A DNA stretch of 64,000 nucleotides, from assembly GCA_927407015.1 (NCBI GenBank), contig CAKMJT010000045.1:16033-80032 (forward strand). Reading direction: 5' to 3'. The stretch is from an uncultured Proteiniphilum sp. Lineage in GTDB: Bacteria; Bacteroidota; Bacteroidia; Bacteroidales; Dysgonomonadaceae. The translations under genes and the position numbers were made by a program. The notes beneath the pieces are model-generated. The model was not told where the DNA came from. It ran no database searches and was given only the letters and a program-made list of their open reading frames with translations. Of this stretch, positions 9,293-20,533 are shown piece after piece (position 1 is the stretch's first letter; the number at the start of each line of letters is the position of its first letter).

Positions 9293-9560
9293 TCACTATT
9301 CTAATTTACCGACAGGTTTAGTTCAACGTTAAATATACGCAACAGTTATCCGAAATACGCAATGCATAAAAAGGATAATTATATCAGCCTACAAATTTAG
9401 CAAACATTTAAGATACAGGAAAATATCTTCCCATAAACGCCACATACTGCCAAACCGGAGCCACACACTACCACCCATTCCAAAACCCTCTCTCAACCTA
9501 CAGATTACGCTTAATTTTATTCTGCATTAATAGAGATGCGGAACCAAATAAGTAATCAAT
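9293..9560. other. Intergenic DNA, no gene seen
   Basis: The stretch is AT-rich with a C-rich patch at about 9440-9500. No open frame with recognisable content, tRNA or strong hairpin was found. It probably holds the IS91-type unit's right end and the promoter of the DUF1896 gene, neither of which I can place precisely. Confidence 0.45.
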
Positions 9561-10007
9561 ATGAAATACAATTCAAATTTAGAGCCTGCAGAAATGTCGT
9601 ATTTCCGGCTCAACCTATTATCATTCCTGCGTGATTCCCACCCCGACAAAGCGAACAACCTTTCTTTTATTGCCGGACGTGGGGATATGTCAGCCGAAGC
9701 GTATAGCGAAGCCATAAAAAGTGGTTTAGACCATATTCAGGCAGCCGAAATCGCAAACGAAGCTCTATTCAAAGGCTTACACTTTTCTCCTTATAATGTA
9801 ATTGTCGAAATTCTTTGGAATGAGTTTTTCAATGAGGTTTCCCCAAACGAAGCCCAAACAAAGGCGAAAGAATTATTACCCGAATGTCAGGCGGTATTTG
9901 CAAAATACAACCTGAATGATGATTATGCCGAAACAGACGAGTACCAGTTGCTCTATACGGAGCTTGTCGGCACAATCCTGATACTGCTCGAAAATGAGTT
10001 ACAATAA
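9561..10007 (+). CDS. DUF1896 family protein
   Basis: A 148-aa acidic cytoplasmic protein of the DUF1896 type, recognised from the pattern [24 protein letters not shown], then [18 protein letters not shown] and [22 protein letters not shown]. The function is unknown. In Bacteroides conjugative transposons this family is typically encoded just upstream of the giant methylase/helicase, exactly as here: the final 14 bp overlap the start of the next gene (ATGAGTTACAATAA contains both the downstream ATG and this gene's stop), so the two are probably translationally coupled. Confidence 0.8.
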   Translation: MKYNSNLEPAEMSYFRLNLLSFLRDSHPDKANNLSFIAGRGDMSAEAYSEAIKSGLDHIQAAEIANEALFKGLHFSPYNVIVEILWNEFFNEVSPNEAQTKAKELLPECQAVFAKYNLNDDYAETDEYQLLYTELVGTILILLENELQ

Positions 10008-13000
10008 GCGAACTCATTTGCGTCAGAATATTGATGCAATAAAGTTAGCGTTAAGGCTCGACAAGGAACATAGAAAAGCAACACCCGAAGAGCGGGAAAT
10101 ACTCGCCAACTATTCAGGCTTCGGAGGAATTAAGGCAATCCTTAATGCTGCCGACAAACCCGAAGACATGGCAAGGTGGTCTAAATCCGAAGTCGAGCTT
10201 TTTCCGTTGGTTCAGGAACTTCACGAGGTACTCCGTGAAAATTCTGAAACGCCGGAACAGTACAAACGCTATGTCAGTTCCCTGAAAAGTTCTGTCCTTA
10301 CGGCATTTTATACACCAAAACCCGTTATTGATGCGTTGGCGGATGCTCTAAAGGATAGGGGTATAACACCTACACGCTTTTTAGAACCCAGTGCCGGAAC
10401 AGGTGCGTTTATTTCTTCGTTCAAAGAAACTGCCCCCGAAACCAAAGTAACCAGTTTTGAAAAAGATTTATTGACAGGAAAAATCCTTTCACACATCTAT
10501 CCCGATGATAAAGTTCGGATTGAGGGCTATGAAAAAATGGAAGGACGTTATGCACAGCATTTCGATGTGATAGCGTCCAACATTCCGTTCGGCGATGTAT
10601 CGATATTCGATCCGCTATTGTCCAACCATGAAATACCCGCCGTCAAACAATCGACACAGGCTATTCACAACTACTTTTTTGTAAAAAGTGTTATGTCGGC
10701 CAGAGAGGGGGGAATAATCGCTTTTATTACCAGTCAGGGCGTACTCAATTCGGAACAGAACAAGCCGATACGGGAATATCTGATGAACACTTGCGATGTG
10801 GTATCGGCTATCCGTTTGCCCAATAACCTTTTCTCCGATCATGCCGGAACAGAAGTCGGTAGCGACCTGATAATCCTGCAACGGAACAACAAAAATATCG
10901 TTCCGAGCCAAAGGCAGCAGGATTTTATCGAATCCCGCAAATTGTCGAACGGCATTTACATTAACAACCTGTTCCGTGATTTTAACAGGGTAGTACAGAC
11001 ACACTCTAAAACCGACACCGATCTATACGGTAAGCCTGCAATTGTCTTTACCCATGAAGGTGGAGTGGACGGAATTGCCAAAGACCTGCGGCAAATGTTG
11101 AAAGAGGATTTTTCCCAACATTTGGATTTACAACATTATCAATCCTATGCACAGAACACGGCGGAACGACAGGTTACAGCCTCCGCAGAAATCAAACCGC
11201 CACTTGAATCAAATCCCAATGACCTCAATCCTCTTTGGCAGACGGATGAACTCGATCCGTTTTGGCAGGCTATTGAAGATGATTGGTTTCCAGACAGTAA
11301 CCAATCCGAAGCGATAAAACCTGCGATTGAAAACAAACCCGAACCACCCAAGCAACAACAAACTTATTCGGGTACGCTTTTCGACATGGACGATCCTGCC
11401 ATTAAAAAAGAGCCGACTCCAGAGGCGAAACCACAGTCTGTAACACAAGAGCCGTTAATAACGCTTTATGATCTTTTCGGGTTTACCCAAGAGGAACGCA
11501 ATCAAGTCAGCAAGCCCAAAGAACGAGGTCGAAAATCCAAATCACAGGTTGCCAAGCCAAAGGAACTGCCATTTATGGATTGGCGGGAAGAAATGCAGCA
11601 TAACACGGCACAACAACGGGAAAAGCTACAACAGGAAACTGCCGAAGCCTATCCCGTATTCGATGTCCGTCGGGAGGAACAACTGGAACGACTGAAAGAA
11701 GAAGCCGAACGGGAACAGCAGGAACGCATGAAACCTGTTCCTTTTCTATTAGAAGATATACCGCCCCATTACCGGGAAGGCTCACTCATAACAGACGAAA
11801 ATAATAGTATCGGCTATTTGCGTGATTTGAACGGATTTCAGCCGATGTTCCATCCGCTTCAGCTCACCGGAACACAGCAGGCGAAAGCGTCCCTTTACAT
11901 TGAAATACGGGACACTTATCACCACCTGTATAGCAACGAAGCAACAAGGTTGGAAGCCAATCCCGCATTAAGGGAAATGCTTAACCGACTGTATGATGAT
12001 TTTACCCGTCGTTTCGGAAATATAAACAATGCGAAAAATCTAAGCCTTATTAAAATGGATGCCGGAGGAACGGAAATTCTTTCTCTGGAACGCTATGTAA
12101 ACGGCAAAGCCGTCAAAGCTGACATTTTTCAACAACCAGTTGCTTTCAATCCGAATGAAATAACATCCGCAGACAATGCACGGGAAGCCCTGGCCGCTTC
12201 GCTCAATAAGTATGCAACGGTAAACCTTGAATATATGGCAGGGCTTACAGGTGGTACTTCGGATAAAATACTGGAGGAACTGAAAGGGCAGGTATTCTTC
12301 AATCCGATGATAGGCGTTTATGAAATAAAAGACAAGTTCATAAGCGGCAATGTCATATCCAAAGCAGAACACGTCGAGCGGTATATAGAGAACCACCCCG
12401 ACCATGAAGCGGCAACAGAATCATTAAAGGCTCTTAAAGAAGCAATACCCAGTCCGATAGCATTCGAGGATTTGGATTTTAATTTCGGGGAACGGTGGAT
12501 TCCGTCGGGTATTTACAGCAAATACGCTTCGCATTTGTTTGATACGAATGTATCGGTGCATTATGCTCAAAGCCGAGATGAGTACACCCTCAAAGCCGAC
12601 AGCAAAAATGTCAAGATATGGGATCAGTACGCTGTTAAGGCAACAAGCCGGACTTTCGACGGTATCGCCCTGATGAAACACGCACTGCATAATACCTCGC
12701 CCGATATTACCAAAAAAGTCAATAAACTGATTGACGGGGAAATGAAAGAGGTCAAAGTGCGTGATTCCGAATCTATACAACTCGCCAATTCCAAGATTGA
12801 CGAGATACGCAATGGTTTTACCGAATGGCTTAACGAACAATTACAAGAGTTCAAAGACCGACTGGCGGATATATACAATCGTACGTTTAACTGTTTCGTC
12901 CGTCCGGAGTATGACGGAAGCCACCAAGAGTTTCCCGGACTTGATTTGAAAGGGTTGGGTATTCCAGACCTATACAAGAGCCAAAAGGATGCTGTTTGGC

Positions 13001-15702
13001 TTGATAAACTCAATGGCGGGGGCATAATCGACCACGAAGTTGGCGGTGGTAAAACCTTGATAATGTGCGTAAGCGCCTACGAAAAGAAACGTTTGGGATT
13101 GGTAAACAAACCGCTTATTATGGCTCTCAAAGCCAATGTACACGAGATTGCCCAAACTTTTTGTACGGCTTACCCCAATGCGAAAGTGCTGTATCCGGGT
13201 AAAGAAGATTTTACACCCGCTAAACGGGCGAAGATCTTCAACGAAATGAAAAACAACAACTGGGATGCTATCATTTTAACTCACGAACAATTCGGGATGA
13301 TACCCCAGTCGCCCGAAATACAGCAACGGATATTACAGGCGGAACTGGATTCGGTTGAAGAAAATCTGGAAGTATTACGGGCACAGGGAAAGGAGATTTC
13401 CCGTGCAATGGAAAAAGGTTTAGTCAAAAGACAATTAAACCTTGAAGCCAAACTGGAAAATATAACCTATCAGATTGAAAACCGAAAAGATGATACGGTA
13501 GATTTTCGTCTAATGGGTATCGACCACCTGTATGTCGATGAGAGCCACCGATTCAAGAACCTGACCTTTACCACCCGGCACGATAGGGTTGCAGGTTTGG
13601 GAAACGCCGAAGGCTCGCAACGTGCCTTGAATATGCTTTTTGCCCTGCGTACCATTCAGGACAGGACAGGCAAAGATTTAGGAGCCACTTTCCTTTCAGG
13701 TACAACTATTTCCAACAGTTTGACAGAATTATACTTGCTTTTCAAGTATCTCCGGCCAAACGAACTGGAACGACAGGGTATTAATACATTTGATGCGTGG
13801 GCGGCAATCTTCGCTAAAAAGTCGATAGACTACGAATTTTCTGTTACCAATGAGATTGTTCAGAAAGAACGCTTCCGGTATTTTATCAAAGTACCCGAAT
13901 TGGCAGCTTTTTATGCTGAAATAACAGACTATCGTTCTGCAGAGGATATAGGAATCGACCGACCAGTGAAGAATGAAATCCTGCATAATATTCCGCCTAC
14001 TCCCGACCAACAGAAGTTCATACAAAAGTTGGTAGAGTTCGCCAAAACGGGTAAAGGCGAAATACTGGGACGTGCGCCATTGTCAGAAAAGGAAGAAAAG
14101 GCAAAAATGTTGATTGCAACCGATTATGCTCGTAAAATGTCGCTCGATATGCGGCTCATTGATCCCGTTAAATATGGTGATCATGTGGACAACAAGGCTT
14201 CGCACGTTGCTAAAATGGTATCGGACTACTACACAAAATTCAAAGACCACAAAGCAACCCAGTTCGTTTTCTCCGATTTAGGTACTTACAAGCCCGGGCA
14301 ATGGAATCCATGCTCCGAGATAAAGCGTAAACTGGTGAATGACTACGGAATCCCGGCTCACGAAATACGCTTTATTCAGGAAGCCAAAACGGATAAGGCT
14401 CGTAAAACCATGATTAAAGACATGAACGAGGGAAAAATCCGTGTACTGTTCGGCTCTACCGAAATGTTAGGCACAGGTGTAAACGCTCAAAAACGATGTG
14501 TAGCTATCCACCATTTGGACGCACCGTGGCGACCGTCAGATTTGGAGCAACGCGATGGTAGAGGTATCCGCAAAGGCAATGATATAGCCAAATTATATGC
14601 TGATAATAAAGTAGATGTGCTGATTTATGCCGTTGAAAAATCATTGGATGCCTATAAGTTTGGATTACTTCACAATAAGCAGCTTTTCATTCGCCAGTTG
14701 AAGAATAATTCACTGGGTAGCCGTACCATTGACGAGGGCAGCATGGACGAAAAAGGCGGCATGAACTTTTCCGAATATGTTGCTATTCTTTCGGGCAATA
14801 CCGAATTATTGGGAAAAGCACGGTTAGAAAAGAAAATTGCTTCTTTGGAATCGGAACGACAGGCATTTATGCGTGGCAAGTCTTCGTCCCGCTACAAATT
14901 GGAGGATATTGTTTCTAATGTGGAGAAGAATAACGGTTTTATCAATCGCATATCTAAAGATATAGAAGCATTTAACTCCCGTGTCCGGTATCAGCCGAAC
15001 GGCGTTACCCGCCTGAATCTTGTTCAGTTGGACGGATTGCAGGGCAGCAACCCGAAAGAAGTCGGCTTAAAGTTGAACGAGATTGCCGATAAAGCCCGGA
15101 CGCATGGAGCGCATGAGAAAATCGGCACACTATATGGCTTCGATTTAATGGTTAAATCCGAAACCACAGTCAAAGACGGCTTCGATTTGATACAAAACCG
15201 TTTCTTTATCAAAGGCGAAGGCGATATTCTCTACAACTACAATCATGGAGCAATGGCTACCGATCCGAAGACGGCAGCACAAAATTTTCTGAATGCACTC
15301 GATACCATGCCGAAATTGCAGGAGAAATACCAATCGGATAACGAGAAATTACAAAAAGATATTCCTGTTCTTAAAGAAGTAGTTGAAGGAACATGGCGGA
15401 AAGAACCTGAATTGAAAGCCCTGAAAGACGATTTGATTGAGTTAGATCGTGAAATTCTACTTTCGTTGAAACCAATCGAGGAAAGTGAGGGAAAGGAGAA
15501 CGTGCAGGACAAGAATGTTTCGGTAAACGATCAAAGCCAATCACAAGGGAAATCCGAAACGACCTTTGTCCAGGACACTCCATTACCGAATAATTTGCAG
15601 AAACTTAAGGAAATCATGGGCGACAGGCTTATGATTGCATCGGTAGGCAGTAGTCCGCTGAAAGTGGAGAAGAAAGATACTTCAAAGGGGATTAAATTGT
15701 AA
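9994..15702 (+). CDS. Giant N6-adenine methylase / SNF2-type helicase of conjugative elements
   Basis: A 1902-aa protein. The N-terminal part is an adenine-methyltransferase-like domain: EPSAGTGAF (about residue 131) is the SAM-binding motif I and NIPFGD (about 195) replaces the catalytic NPPF/Y. A low-complexity Pro/Gln/Lys linker covers about residues 400-590. The C-terminal half is an SF2/SNF2 helicase, with VGGGKTLIM as Walker A (about 1017), VDESHRFKN as DExH (about 1180), and [15 protein letters not shown] plus [14 protein letters not shown] as motifs V and VI. Family members sit in CTnDOT-like elements and probably protect or process transferring DNA; that role is inferred. The NIPFGD motif may mean weak or altered methylation. 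Conjugation (tra/mob) genes are absent around it. Confidence 0.85.
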   Translation: MSYNKRTHLRQNIDAIKLALRLDKEHRKATPEEREILANYSGFGGIKAILNAADKPEDMARWSKSEVELFPLVQELHEVLRENSETPEQYKRYVSSLKSSVLTAFYTPKPVIDALADALKDRGITPTRFLEPSAGTGAFISSFKETAPETKVTSFEKDLLTGKILSHIYPDDKVRIEGYEKMEGRYAQHFDVIASNIPFGDVSIFDPLLSNHEIPAVKQSTQAIHNYFFVKSVMSAREGGIIAFITSQGVLNSEQNKPIREYLMNTCDVVSAIRLPNNLFSDHAGTEVGSDLIILQRNNKNIVPSQRQQDFIESRKLSNGIYINNLFRDFNRVVQTHSKTDTDLYGKPAIVFTHEGGVDGIAKDLRQMLKEDFSQHLDLQHYQSYAQNTAERQVTASAEIKPPLESNPNDLNPLWQTDELDPFWQAIEDDWFPDSNQSEAIKPAIENKPEPPKQQQTYSGTLFDMDDPAIKKEPTPEAKPQSVTQEPLITLYDLFGFTQEERNQVSKPKERGRKSKSQVAKPKELPFMDWREEMQHNTAQQREKLQQETAEAYPVFDVRREEQLERLKEEAEREQQERMKPVPFLLEDIPPHYREGSLITDENNSIGYLRDLNGFQPMFHPLQLTGTQQAKASLYIEIRDTYHHLYSNEATRLEANPALREMLNRLYDDFTRRFGNINNAKNLSLIKMDAGGTEILSLERYVNGKAVKADIFQQPVAFNPNEITSADNAREALAASLNKYATVNLEYMAGLTGGTSDKILEELKGQVFFNPMIGVYEIKDKFISGNVISKAEHVERYIENHPDHEAATESLKALKEAIPSPIAFEDLDFNFGERWIPSGIYSKYASHLFDTNVSVHYAQSRDEYTLKADSKNVKIWDQYAVKATSRTFDGIALMKHALHNTSPDITKKVNKLIDGEMKEVKVRDSESIQLANSKIDEIRNGFTEWLNEQLQEFKDRLADIYNRTFNCFVRPEYDGSHQEFPGLDLKGLGIPDLYKSQKDAVWLDKLNGGGIIDHEVGGGKTLIMCVSAYEKKRLGLVNKPLIMALKANVHEIAQTFCTAYPNAKVLYPGKEDFTPAKRAKIFNEMKNNNWDAIILTHEQFGMIPQSPEIQQRILQAELDSVEENLEVLRAQGKEISRAMEKGLVKRQLNLEAKLENITYQIENRKDDTVDFRLMGIDHLYVDESHRFKNLTFTTRHDRVAGLGNAEGSQRALNMLFALRTIQDRTGKDLGATFLSGTTISNSLTELYLLFKYLRPNELERQGINTFDAWAAIFAKKSIDYEFSVTNEIVQKERFRYFIKVPELAAFYAEITDYRSAEDIGIDRPVKNEILHNIPPTPDQQKFIQKLVEFAKTGKGEILGRAPLSEKEEKAKMLIATDYARKMSLDMRLIDPVKYGDHVDNKASHVAKMVSDYYTKFKDHKATQFVFSDLGTYKPGQWNPCSEIKRKLVNDYGIPAHEIRFIQEAKTDKARKTMIKDMNEGKIRVLFGSTEMLGTGVNAQKRCVAIHHLDAPWRPSDLEQRDGRGIRKGNDIAKLYADNKVDVLIYAVEKSLDAYKFGLLHNKQLFIRQLKNNSLGSRTIDEGSMDEKGGMNFSEYVAILSGNTELLGKARLEKKIASLESERQAFMRGKSSSRYKLEDIVSNVEKNNGFINRISKDIEAFNSRVRYQPNGVTRLNLVQLDGLQGSNPKEVGLKLNEIADKARTHGAHEKIGTLYGFDLMVKSETTVKDGFDLIQNRFFIKGEGDILYNYNHGAMATDPKTAAQNFLNALDTMPKLQEKYQSDNEKLQKDIPVLKEVVEGTWRKEPELKALKDDLIELDREILLSLKPIEESEGKENVQDKNVSVNDQSQSQGKSETTFVQDTPLPNNLQKLKEIMGDRLMIASVGSSPLKVEKKDTSKGIKL

Positions 15703-15705
15703 AAT

Positions 15706-15745
15706 TAAAGCCCGTGCCTGTCATCACGACGGTATGGGCTTTTTG
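15706..15745 (+). terminator. Rho-independent terminator after methylase/helicase
   Basis: AAAGCCC (left arm) pairs with GGGCTTT (right arm) across a ~21-nt loop, and the right arm is followed by a T-run, a few bases after the stop codon of the 1902-aa gene. The loop is long but the arm and T-tract order is right. Confidence 0.6.
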
Positions 15746-15778
15746 TTTCACTACATAATTATATGAATCAAAAAGATT

Positions 15779-17280
15779 GGTTGTGTAAATTAAACTGTGT
15801 CAGGTTTTATTTTTATAGTTAATTTGGCACCTTTTTTCTAATGGGTAATGCTGAGACCTGAGTTTTTGTTGGTCAAAAACGGTTAGGGGTCGACCCCCTA
15901 ATCGTTTTTATGTTCCAATGGTGCAAAGCATCGCCATCGTCTTGTTGGTCACCACAAAACTAACGAAAATTATTGGATCGCCATTATTATCAAAAATTTA
16001 ATCGAAAAGTTTAAATCTTTCCGGAAAAAGAATTGCCAGTTGCTGGGCCGTCTGTCCCCAGTCTTTCAAGGGCATGGTCCACTTCTTGCGGATATTGCGG
16101 TAGGCCAGATAAACCAGTTTTTCCAATGCCGTATCGTTTGTGAAAACCCCTTTGTTTTTTGTCACCTTGCGGATCTGACGATGATATCCCTCCACCGTGT
16201 TGGTGGTGTAGATCAGTCGCCGTATAGCGTCAGTGTACTGGAAATAGGCCGATAGTTTATGCCAGTTGTCCCGCCAGGATTTTATCACCAGTGGATATTG
16301 TTCGCCCCAGTTCGACTCCAGATTGTCCAGCTCTACTTCCGCCTGTTCCTTGCTTACAGCCTGGTAAACGGGCTTGAGATCCTTCATGAAGGCTTTCTGG
16401 TACTTGCTGGCAACATATTTGAGGGAATTGCGTATCTGATGAACGATGCAACTCTGAACGATTGTTTCCGGAAACACACTGTTGATCGCATCGGAGAAAC
16501 CTGTTAAATTATCGACACTGGCTATTAAGATATCCCGTACCCCCCGGGTTTGTAAATCTGTCAGGACCGAGAGCCAGAAATTGGCACCTTCACTCCTGGA
16601 GATATACATTCCCAGCAGATCCTTATGCCCGTTGCGGTCGACTCCGAGCACATTGTAAATGGCGCGGGTAACCGGTCGGTTTTTATCATCCATCACCTTG
16701 TAGTGGATGGCATCCATCCACACTATGGGATATACTGAATCAAGGGGACGGGTACGCCAGGACTGAAGTTCAGGCAGCACCCTGTCGGTAATGGCGCTGA
16801 TGGTATCGGCTGAAACCCGATTACCCAGGTTCTCCTCCATCCAGTCACTAATCTCCCGGGTACTGTTTCCTAATGCATACAAACCAATAATACGGTCTGC
16901 CACACCTTCGGCTAATATACGTTCTCTTTTTTTGATAAACTCCGGTTCAAACCGGGAATCCCTGTCACGAGGTGTGTGAACTGTAACCTCACCCAGGGAA
17001 GTCTGAACCTGCTTGCGGTTATATCCATTGCGGCGATTACCCGATAAGCGCTCCTCTTCATCCATGTGGACATCCATCTCACCCTCCAATGCTGCATTCA
17101 GAAGGTTCTCCAGTAATGGGGCAAATGCACCGTCTTTTCCTAAAAGAGGCTTGCCGGCTTTTAGCTGCTCCAGCGCCTTGGCTTGAAAGGACTTGTAATC
17201 AAAATCTTCCATAATGTAAACTGTTGTGTAAAAGTAATAAAAAATGATTTATTCTTTGACACAGTTTACTTTACAGTCTC
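15779..17280 (-). mobile_element. Complete IS256-family insertion sequence with 8-bp target duplication
   Basis: A 1502-bp element. The ends are imperfect inverted repeats starting GG at the left and GA (read inward) at the right; the best matching part is TGTAAATTAAACTGTGTCA (15784-15802) against TGTAAAGTAAACTGTGTCA read on the minus strand from 17275 to 17257, 18 of 19 identical. The 8-bp sequence AAAAGATT flanks the element on both sides (15771-15778 and 17281-17288), as expected for IS256-family target duplication. The element sits between convergent genes and disrupts neither. Confidence 0.92.
15998..17212 (-). CDS. IS256-family (mutator-type) DDE transposase
   Basis: Cut-and-paste transposase of 404 aa, full length for the family. 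The RNase H-like core is visible: first Asp in VWMDAIHYKV, second Asp in ASVDNLTGFSDAI, the conserved QSCIVHQIRNSLKYV helix, and the catalytic Glu in TTNTVEGYHRQIRKVTKNKG. The N-terminal half has a DNA-binding region with GNRRNGYNRKQVQTSLGEV, typical of mutator-type transposases. No frameshift or stop is seen and both element ends are present, so it is probably active or recently so. It fills most of the 1502-bp insertion sequence. Confidence 0.95.
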   Translation of the reverse strand: MEDFDYKSFQAKALEQLKAGKPLLGKDGAFAPLLENLLNAALEGEMDVHMDEEERLSGNRRNGYNRKQVQTSLGEVTVHTPRDRDSRFEPEFIKKRERILAEGVADRIIGLYALGNSTREISDWMEENLGNRVSADTISAITDRVLPELQSWRTRPLDSVYPIVWMDAIHYKVMDDKNRPVTRAIYNVLGVDRNGHKDLLGMYISRSEGANFWLSVLTDLQTRGVRDILIASVDNLTGFSDAINSVFPETIVQSCIVHQIRNSLKYVASKYQKAFMKDLKPVYQAVSKEQAEVELDNLESNWGEQYPLVIKSWRDNWHKLSAYFQYTDAIRRLIYTTNTVEGYHRQIRKVTKNKGVFTNDTALEKLVYLAYRNIRKKWTMPLKDWGQTAQQLAILFPERFKLFD

Positions 17281-17301
17281 AAAAGATTTTTAAAACAGCC
17301 C

Positions 17302-17616
17302 TCACGGGTTTTTATTTTTATTGTTGTTACCTTTTTTCTTGTTAAAGTTTGTTCTAATAAAAGCATGAACATCACTTTCTTTATAGTAAGTTTTGTGATA
17401 CAGCGTTTGAAAAGGCAATTCGCCCGTAGCACGATACCGTTGCAAAGTCCGCTTGCTGACATTAAGCAGCATACATAAATCCTGATTGTCAAGCAATAGT
17501 TCTCCATCTAACATGTTTCTTTGTTTACTCATTTTATCGAGAGTTTTATCTTGTTTGTCGAATCGATACATAATTCGCTCCATCCAGGCTTCAAAATCTT
17601 CTTTACTTATATACAT
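17302..17616 (-). CDS. Helix-turn-helix (excisionase/MerR-like) protein
   Basis: A 104-aa basic protein with an N-terminal helix (MYISKEDFEAWMERIMYRFD), then a winged HTH reading LLDNQDLCMLLNVSKRTLQRYRA followed by GELPFQTLYHKTYYKESDVHAFI, and a Lys/Asn-rich tail. This is the HTH_17/excisionase-like fold common in Bacteroidales mobilizable elements (Xis2c/Xis2d and NBU Orf2x-type proteins). It lies immediately downstream of the primase/helicase gene (12 bp), so it is in the same operon; a role in excision control or mobilisation regulation is inferred. The IS256 insertion landed 14 bp beyond its stop. Confidence 0.75.
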   Translation of the reverse strand: MYISKEDFEAWMERIMYRFDKQDKTLDKMSKQRNMLDGELLLDNQDLCMLLNVSKRTLQRYRATGELPFQTLYHKTYYKESDVHAFIRTNFNKKKGNNNKNKNP

Positions 17617-17628
17617 AACTGTTGAATT

Positions 17629-19671
17629 TTATATAATATGCCCTATCATAAAATAATTCTGACTGGACGGATCTTTGATGATTATTTCTTTTTCTCGCAT
17701 ATACTTGATATAGCTTTTGGCAGTACGCTCTTTTACATCCATAATCTGCTGAATCCGGTCGCACAGGTCAATATAGGTCAGATGCTTTTGAACGTTGAAA
17801 ATCTCACGGGCAACATTCGCTAGTTCCTTTTCTTTACGTTTTTCTTTTTCCTCCCTGGTCTTTTCCCCTATGTAAATGTGCATTCCTAATTCCTTGTCCC
17901 ATGAGAACTGCATTAAGGGAACATCGAGAGGGCTTCCGTCCCTTACTTTGAGAGCCTTAACAACCGATATCGACGGTTCCGAATCGAGTTCTATACTTAG
18001 GATAGCAGCAGCTTTTCGCTGTAATTCCGAACCGAGATGCCCTCTTAATTTCAACCCATTCGGTACATAATGAAGTACACAAACAATGCAAGTGCGGTAT
18101 ATTCCTGCCAAACGGTACAGTTCATCCATAATGCGGATACTTTCGACTTCATCATTGGCTGATGATACTAAATCGGCAATGCCGTCAATAACAACCAAGC
18201 GGATGCCTTCGTATTCGTAATGATATTTATCCATACTCTGAACTATGGCTTGCAATCGTTCTTTCCGGGACATTCCCGTAAGGGAGAAAGCCCGCAGTTC
18301 TTCCGGTTTTTCGTTCAGTTTGGCTCGTTTCAAAAGGTTGGAAACGTTTTTGAAAAGCTGTACTTCGGATTGTTCGGTATCGTAAAGCAAAACCGCTTTA
18401 TTATCTGAATTATCACGGACAGTCACGCCTAACGTATCAATAGTGCGGTTATCTTTTATGATTGAACCTGCAATCAGGGCGGCAACATAGTTGCTTTTCC
18501 CCGTACCTTCCCCGCCCGTAATGCAAAGGATGTTTCCCTGTGTTCCCAGAGGTACGTCGCCGGCAGATATAACTTCTTCAGCTTTTGCCGGAGGATTGTT
18601 GAAATCAATTTCGCAGGATTTAAGCATGGTCATTGTTTCATTATATAGGTTATCAAGAAAGTCGATGAATAGTTGTCGAAGCTCTTTGCGGTTATTCCCT
18701 TTGCGGAAATAATCGGTTATATCCTTGTCGGTCTTTTCGCCTGACAATGGTAAGACGAGCCGTTTAACGCCATACTCCGACAAGGCTTTTTCATGCTTCA
18801 TTGCACTGTCTATTCCTGTTTTATCCGCATCATAGAGCAGTACAATATGTTTGAATCGGAAAGTGAGTTTATAGATTATTCCTGTCGGAATGGTCGATGT
18901 TTCGCTGTTGAAGCAGATAGCATGGAAGCCATGTGCGGCAAGTGTCATCACATCTTTTTCTCCACCGGTAATAAACAATGTATCTCCTTTGGCGGGTAAT
19001 TGTTCCAGTCCGAAACAATAACTATCTCCGATATTCCCGCCATACAAGAAACGTACTTCCGAAAATGGACGGTAGATTTTTACATATCGTTTACCTATGT
19101 ACCCAAATAGCGGCTCATTCTCCGATGAAGTGTAAGAGAACGATTTTCCGTCCTTATTTTCGCTCCTAAACTCTTTCAGGGATACGGCTCTGTATAGTTT
19201 CAGTATTTCGGGAGTGATACCTGACCTTAACCAAAAATCCAGTTCCTTTTGAGTAAACTTCTGTTGTGTGATATTATAGGGTTTGATTTTGGGTAGTTCC
19301 GGGATCGTCGAATTATTCTTTTGTGGAACTGACTGCGGAATATGAGTTGCATAGTCCGAACTATCCAATCCTAAAGACATATCCCTGTTTATGGTTTTCA
19401 GTATTTCAACGAAGTCAGCACCATTGTTGCAATCCAAACCTTTCAACTGCCCAACGAAAAAGAAGCAATCTCCGCTGTAATTATCATTGCCGAAATCTTT
19501 TATGCGATAGATATTGTTACGACGGTCAAAATACACATTACACGAAGCCTTACGGTCTTCATACAATGGATTCAGAAAATTACGACCTGTTTTCCATTGT
19601 ACCGAAATATAGTGTTTGAATACATTCAGACCATTATTTGTCCGTCTTAATAGTTCGTCTTTGTTGAGCAT
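17629..19671 (-). CDS. Toprim primase / RecA-like helicase fusion of mobile elements
   Basis: A 680-aa replication protein. The N-terminal ~120 residues resemble a CHC2-primase-like domain without a clear zinc site (ASCNVYFDRRNNIYRIKDFG). A Toprim core follows: ITGGEKDVMTLAAHGF gives the catalytic Glu and VLLYDADKTGIDSA the DxD-like acidic pair. From about residue 380 there is a RepA/DnaB-like RecA fold with Walker A GGEGTGKSN and a hydrophobic strand ending in Asp (LVVIDGIADLV). The C-terminal winged helix is TYIDLCDRIQQIMDVKERTAKS. Similar primases are encoded by NBU/CTn-type elements and support DNA synthesis after transfer. Its start overlaps the upstream HTH gene by 38 bp, implying translational coupling. 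Confidence 0.8.
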   Translation of the reverse strand: MLNKDELLRRTNNGLNVFKHYISVQWKTGRNFLNPLYEDRKASCNVYFDRRNNIYRIKDFGNDNYSGDCFFFVGQLKGLDCNNGADFVEILKTINRDMSLGLDSSDYATHIPQSVPQKNNSTIPELPKIKPYNITQQKFTQKELDFWLRSGITPEILKLYRAVSLKEFRSENKDGKSFSYTSSENEPLFGYIGKRYVKIYRPFSEVRFLYGGNIGDSYCFGLEQLPAKGDTLFITGGEKDVMTLAAHGFHAICFNSETSTIPTGIIYKLTFRFKHIVLLYDADKTGIDSAMKHEKALSEYGVKRLVLPLSGEKTDKDITDYFRKGNNRKELRQLFIDFLDNLYNETMTMLKSCEIDFNNPPAKAEEVISAGDVPLGTQGNILCITGGEGTGKSNYVAALIAGSIIKDNRTIDTLGVTVRDNSDNKAVLLYDTEQSEVQLFKNVSNLLKRAKLNEKPEELRAFSLTGMSRKERLQAIVQSMDKYHYEYEGIRLVVIDGIADLVSSANDEVESIRIMDELYRLAGIYRTCIVCVLHYVPNGLKLRGHLGSELQRKAAAILSIELDSEPSISVVKALKVRDGSPLDVPLMQFSWDKELGMHIYIGEKTREEKEKRKEKELANVAREIFNVQKHLTYIDLCDRIQQIMDVKERTAKSYIKYMREKEIIIKDPSSQNYFMIGHII

Positions 19672-19993
19672 ATAGTTTATGATTATTTATGAGGTCATTC
19701 ATACATTCTTCGGTACTGCGAATTCTCTTCTCATTAAGCATTCGCTTAATTTCCGCAATGGTGTAATATGATTTTCCTGAAATGATTGAATATGAGATCA
19801 GTCGATTGCTTCGTAAGCGTTGAAGTGTTCTCTCACTGATTTTGAGAAAGGTGCAAACTTCGTAACTATCCACCCACATTTCATCAGGGTTGACTGTATC
19901 ATCATCCTGATGATCTACGACAAACTTTGCTATGGCATTAATCTTTGTGACTAAATCTTTATACGCCTGCGATTCTATTGTTATGACATCCAT
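19634..19993 (-). CDS. Helix-turn-helix regulatory protein
   Basis: A 119-aa protein with the same fold as the small HTH protein two genes downstream: WVDSYEVCTFLKISERTLQRLRS followed by NRLISYSIISGKSYYTIAEIKRML. It heads the module HTH-primase-HTH, an order reminiscent of mobilizable-element replication modules where Orf2x/Xis2c-type proteins precede a primase. Its last 38 bp overlap the primase start. DNA binding is well supported by sequence; its operator is unknown. Confidence 0.72.
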   Translation of the reverse strand: MDVITIESQAYKDLVTKINAIAKFVVDHQDDDTVNPDEMWVDSYEVCTFLKISERTLQRLRSNRLISYSIISGKSYYTIAEIKRMLNEKRIRSTEECMNDLINNHKLYAQQRRTIKTDK

Positions 19994-20047
19994 ATTCGTA
20001 ACTATTTAATTCGCTGCAAAGTTCGGGGAAAGGATAATACAAAAACA

Positions 20048-20071
20048 GGGGGAGTAGTTAACTACTCCCCC
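20048..20071 (-). terminator. Perfect 24-bp palindrome, probable terminator (minus strand)
   Basis: GGGGGAGTAGTT is followed immediately by its exact reverse complement. Read on the minus strand it ends in CCCCCTGTTTTTG, a good terminator tail, and lies about 43 bp after the stop of the RteC-like gene. It is also 55 bp upstream of the start of the HTH gene at 19993, so an operator role is possible. Confidence 0.6.
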
Positions 20072-20113
20072 AAGTTTAGAATATAATTACAAGTAATTCA
20101 GCTAATTATAAAA

Positions 20114-20533
20114 TTATTCTTTTTCATTTTGTTTCAAAGGCTTGATTTTCCGACTTCGTTCCAAACTTCCTTTGAGAAAATCTAATGATTTTGTCAGGTT
20201 ACAAGATTTTCGATTATAAACCTCTGCCTGCTTATCGTATATGCTTCCAAAATTGCAATTGAAAACATATTCAAAAGCTCTTGCCAATTGCACCAAAGAT
20301 GCAGGTTTACCGTTTCGGTTTTTTATTTCTTTTGAAAGAAAAATACTCATCACTAATTCCGCCAACCCGATAATTCCCAGTCCTTTTGCTTTGGGGATTA
20401 CATAGAGTTCCGACTTAAACGATAGTTCTTCTGTTAGAGAAAATCTTTCCGGGTATTGTATCTTTAGTTTTAGCAATTCCATTTCAGAATGTAGAAAGCT
20501 CAAAGCCTTTCGGATGTAATTAAACTTAATCAT
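20114..20533 (-). CDS. RteC-like protein (tentative)
   Basis: A 139-aa protein reading MIKFNYIRKALSFLHSEME, then LGIIGLAELVMSIFLSKEI, NGKPASLVQLARAFEYVFN, FGSIYDKQAEVYNRK and TKSLDFLKGSLERSRK. The order (helical region, then a conserved LARAFE..FN segment and a Lys-rich C-terminal helix) resembles the C-terminal half of RteC, the CTnDOT regulator that activates excision genes. It is much shorter than full RteC, so it may be a divergent paralogue or only the DNA-binding half. It overlaps the upstream 77-codon gene by 8 bp. Confidence 0.5.
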   Translation of the reverse strand: MIKFNYIRKALSFLHSEMELLKLKIQYPERFSLTEELSFKSELYVIPKAKGLGIIGLAELVMSIFLSKEIKNRNGKPASLVQLARAFEYVFNCNFGSIYDKQAEVYNRKSCNLTKSLDFLKGSLERSRKIKPLKQNEKE

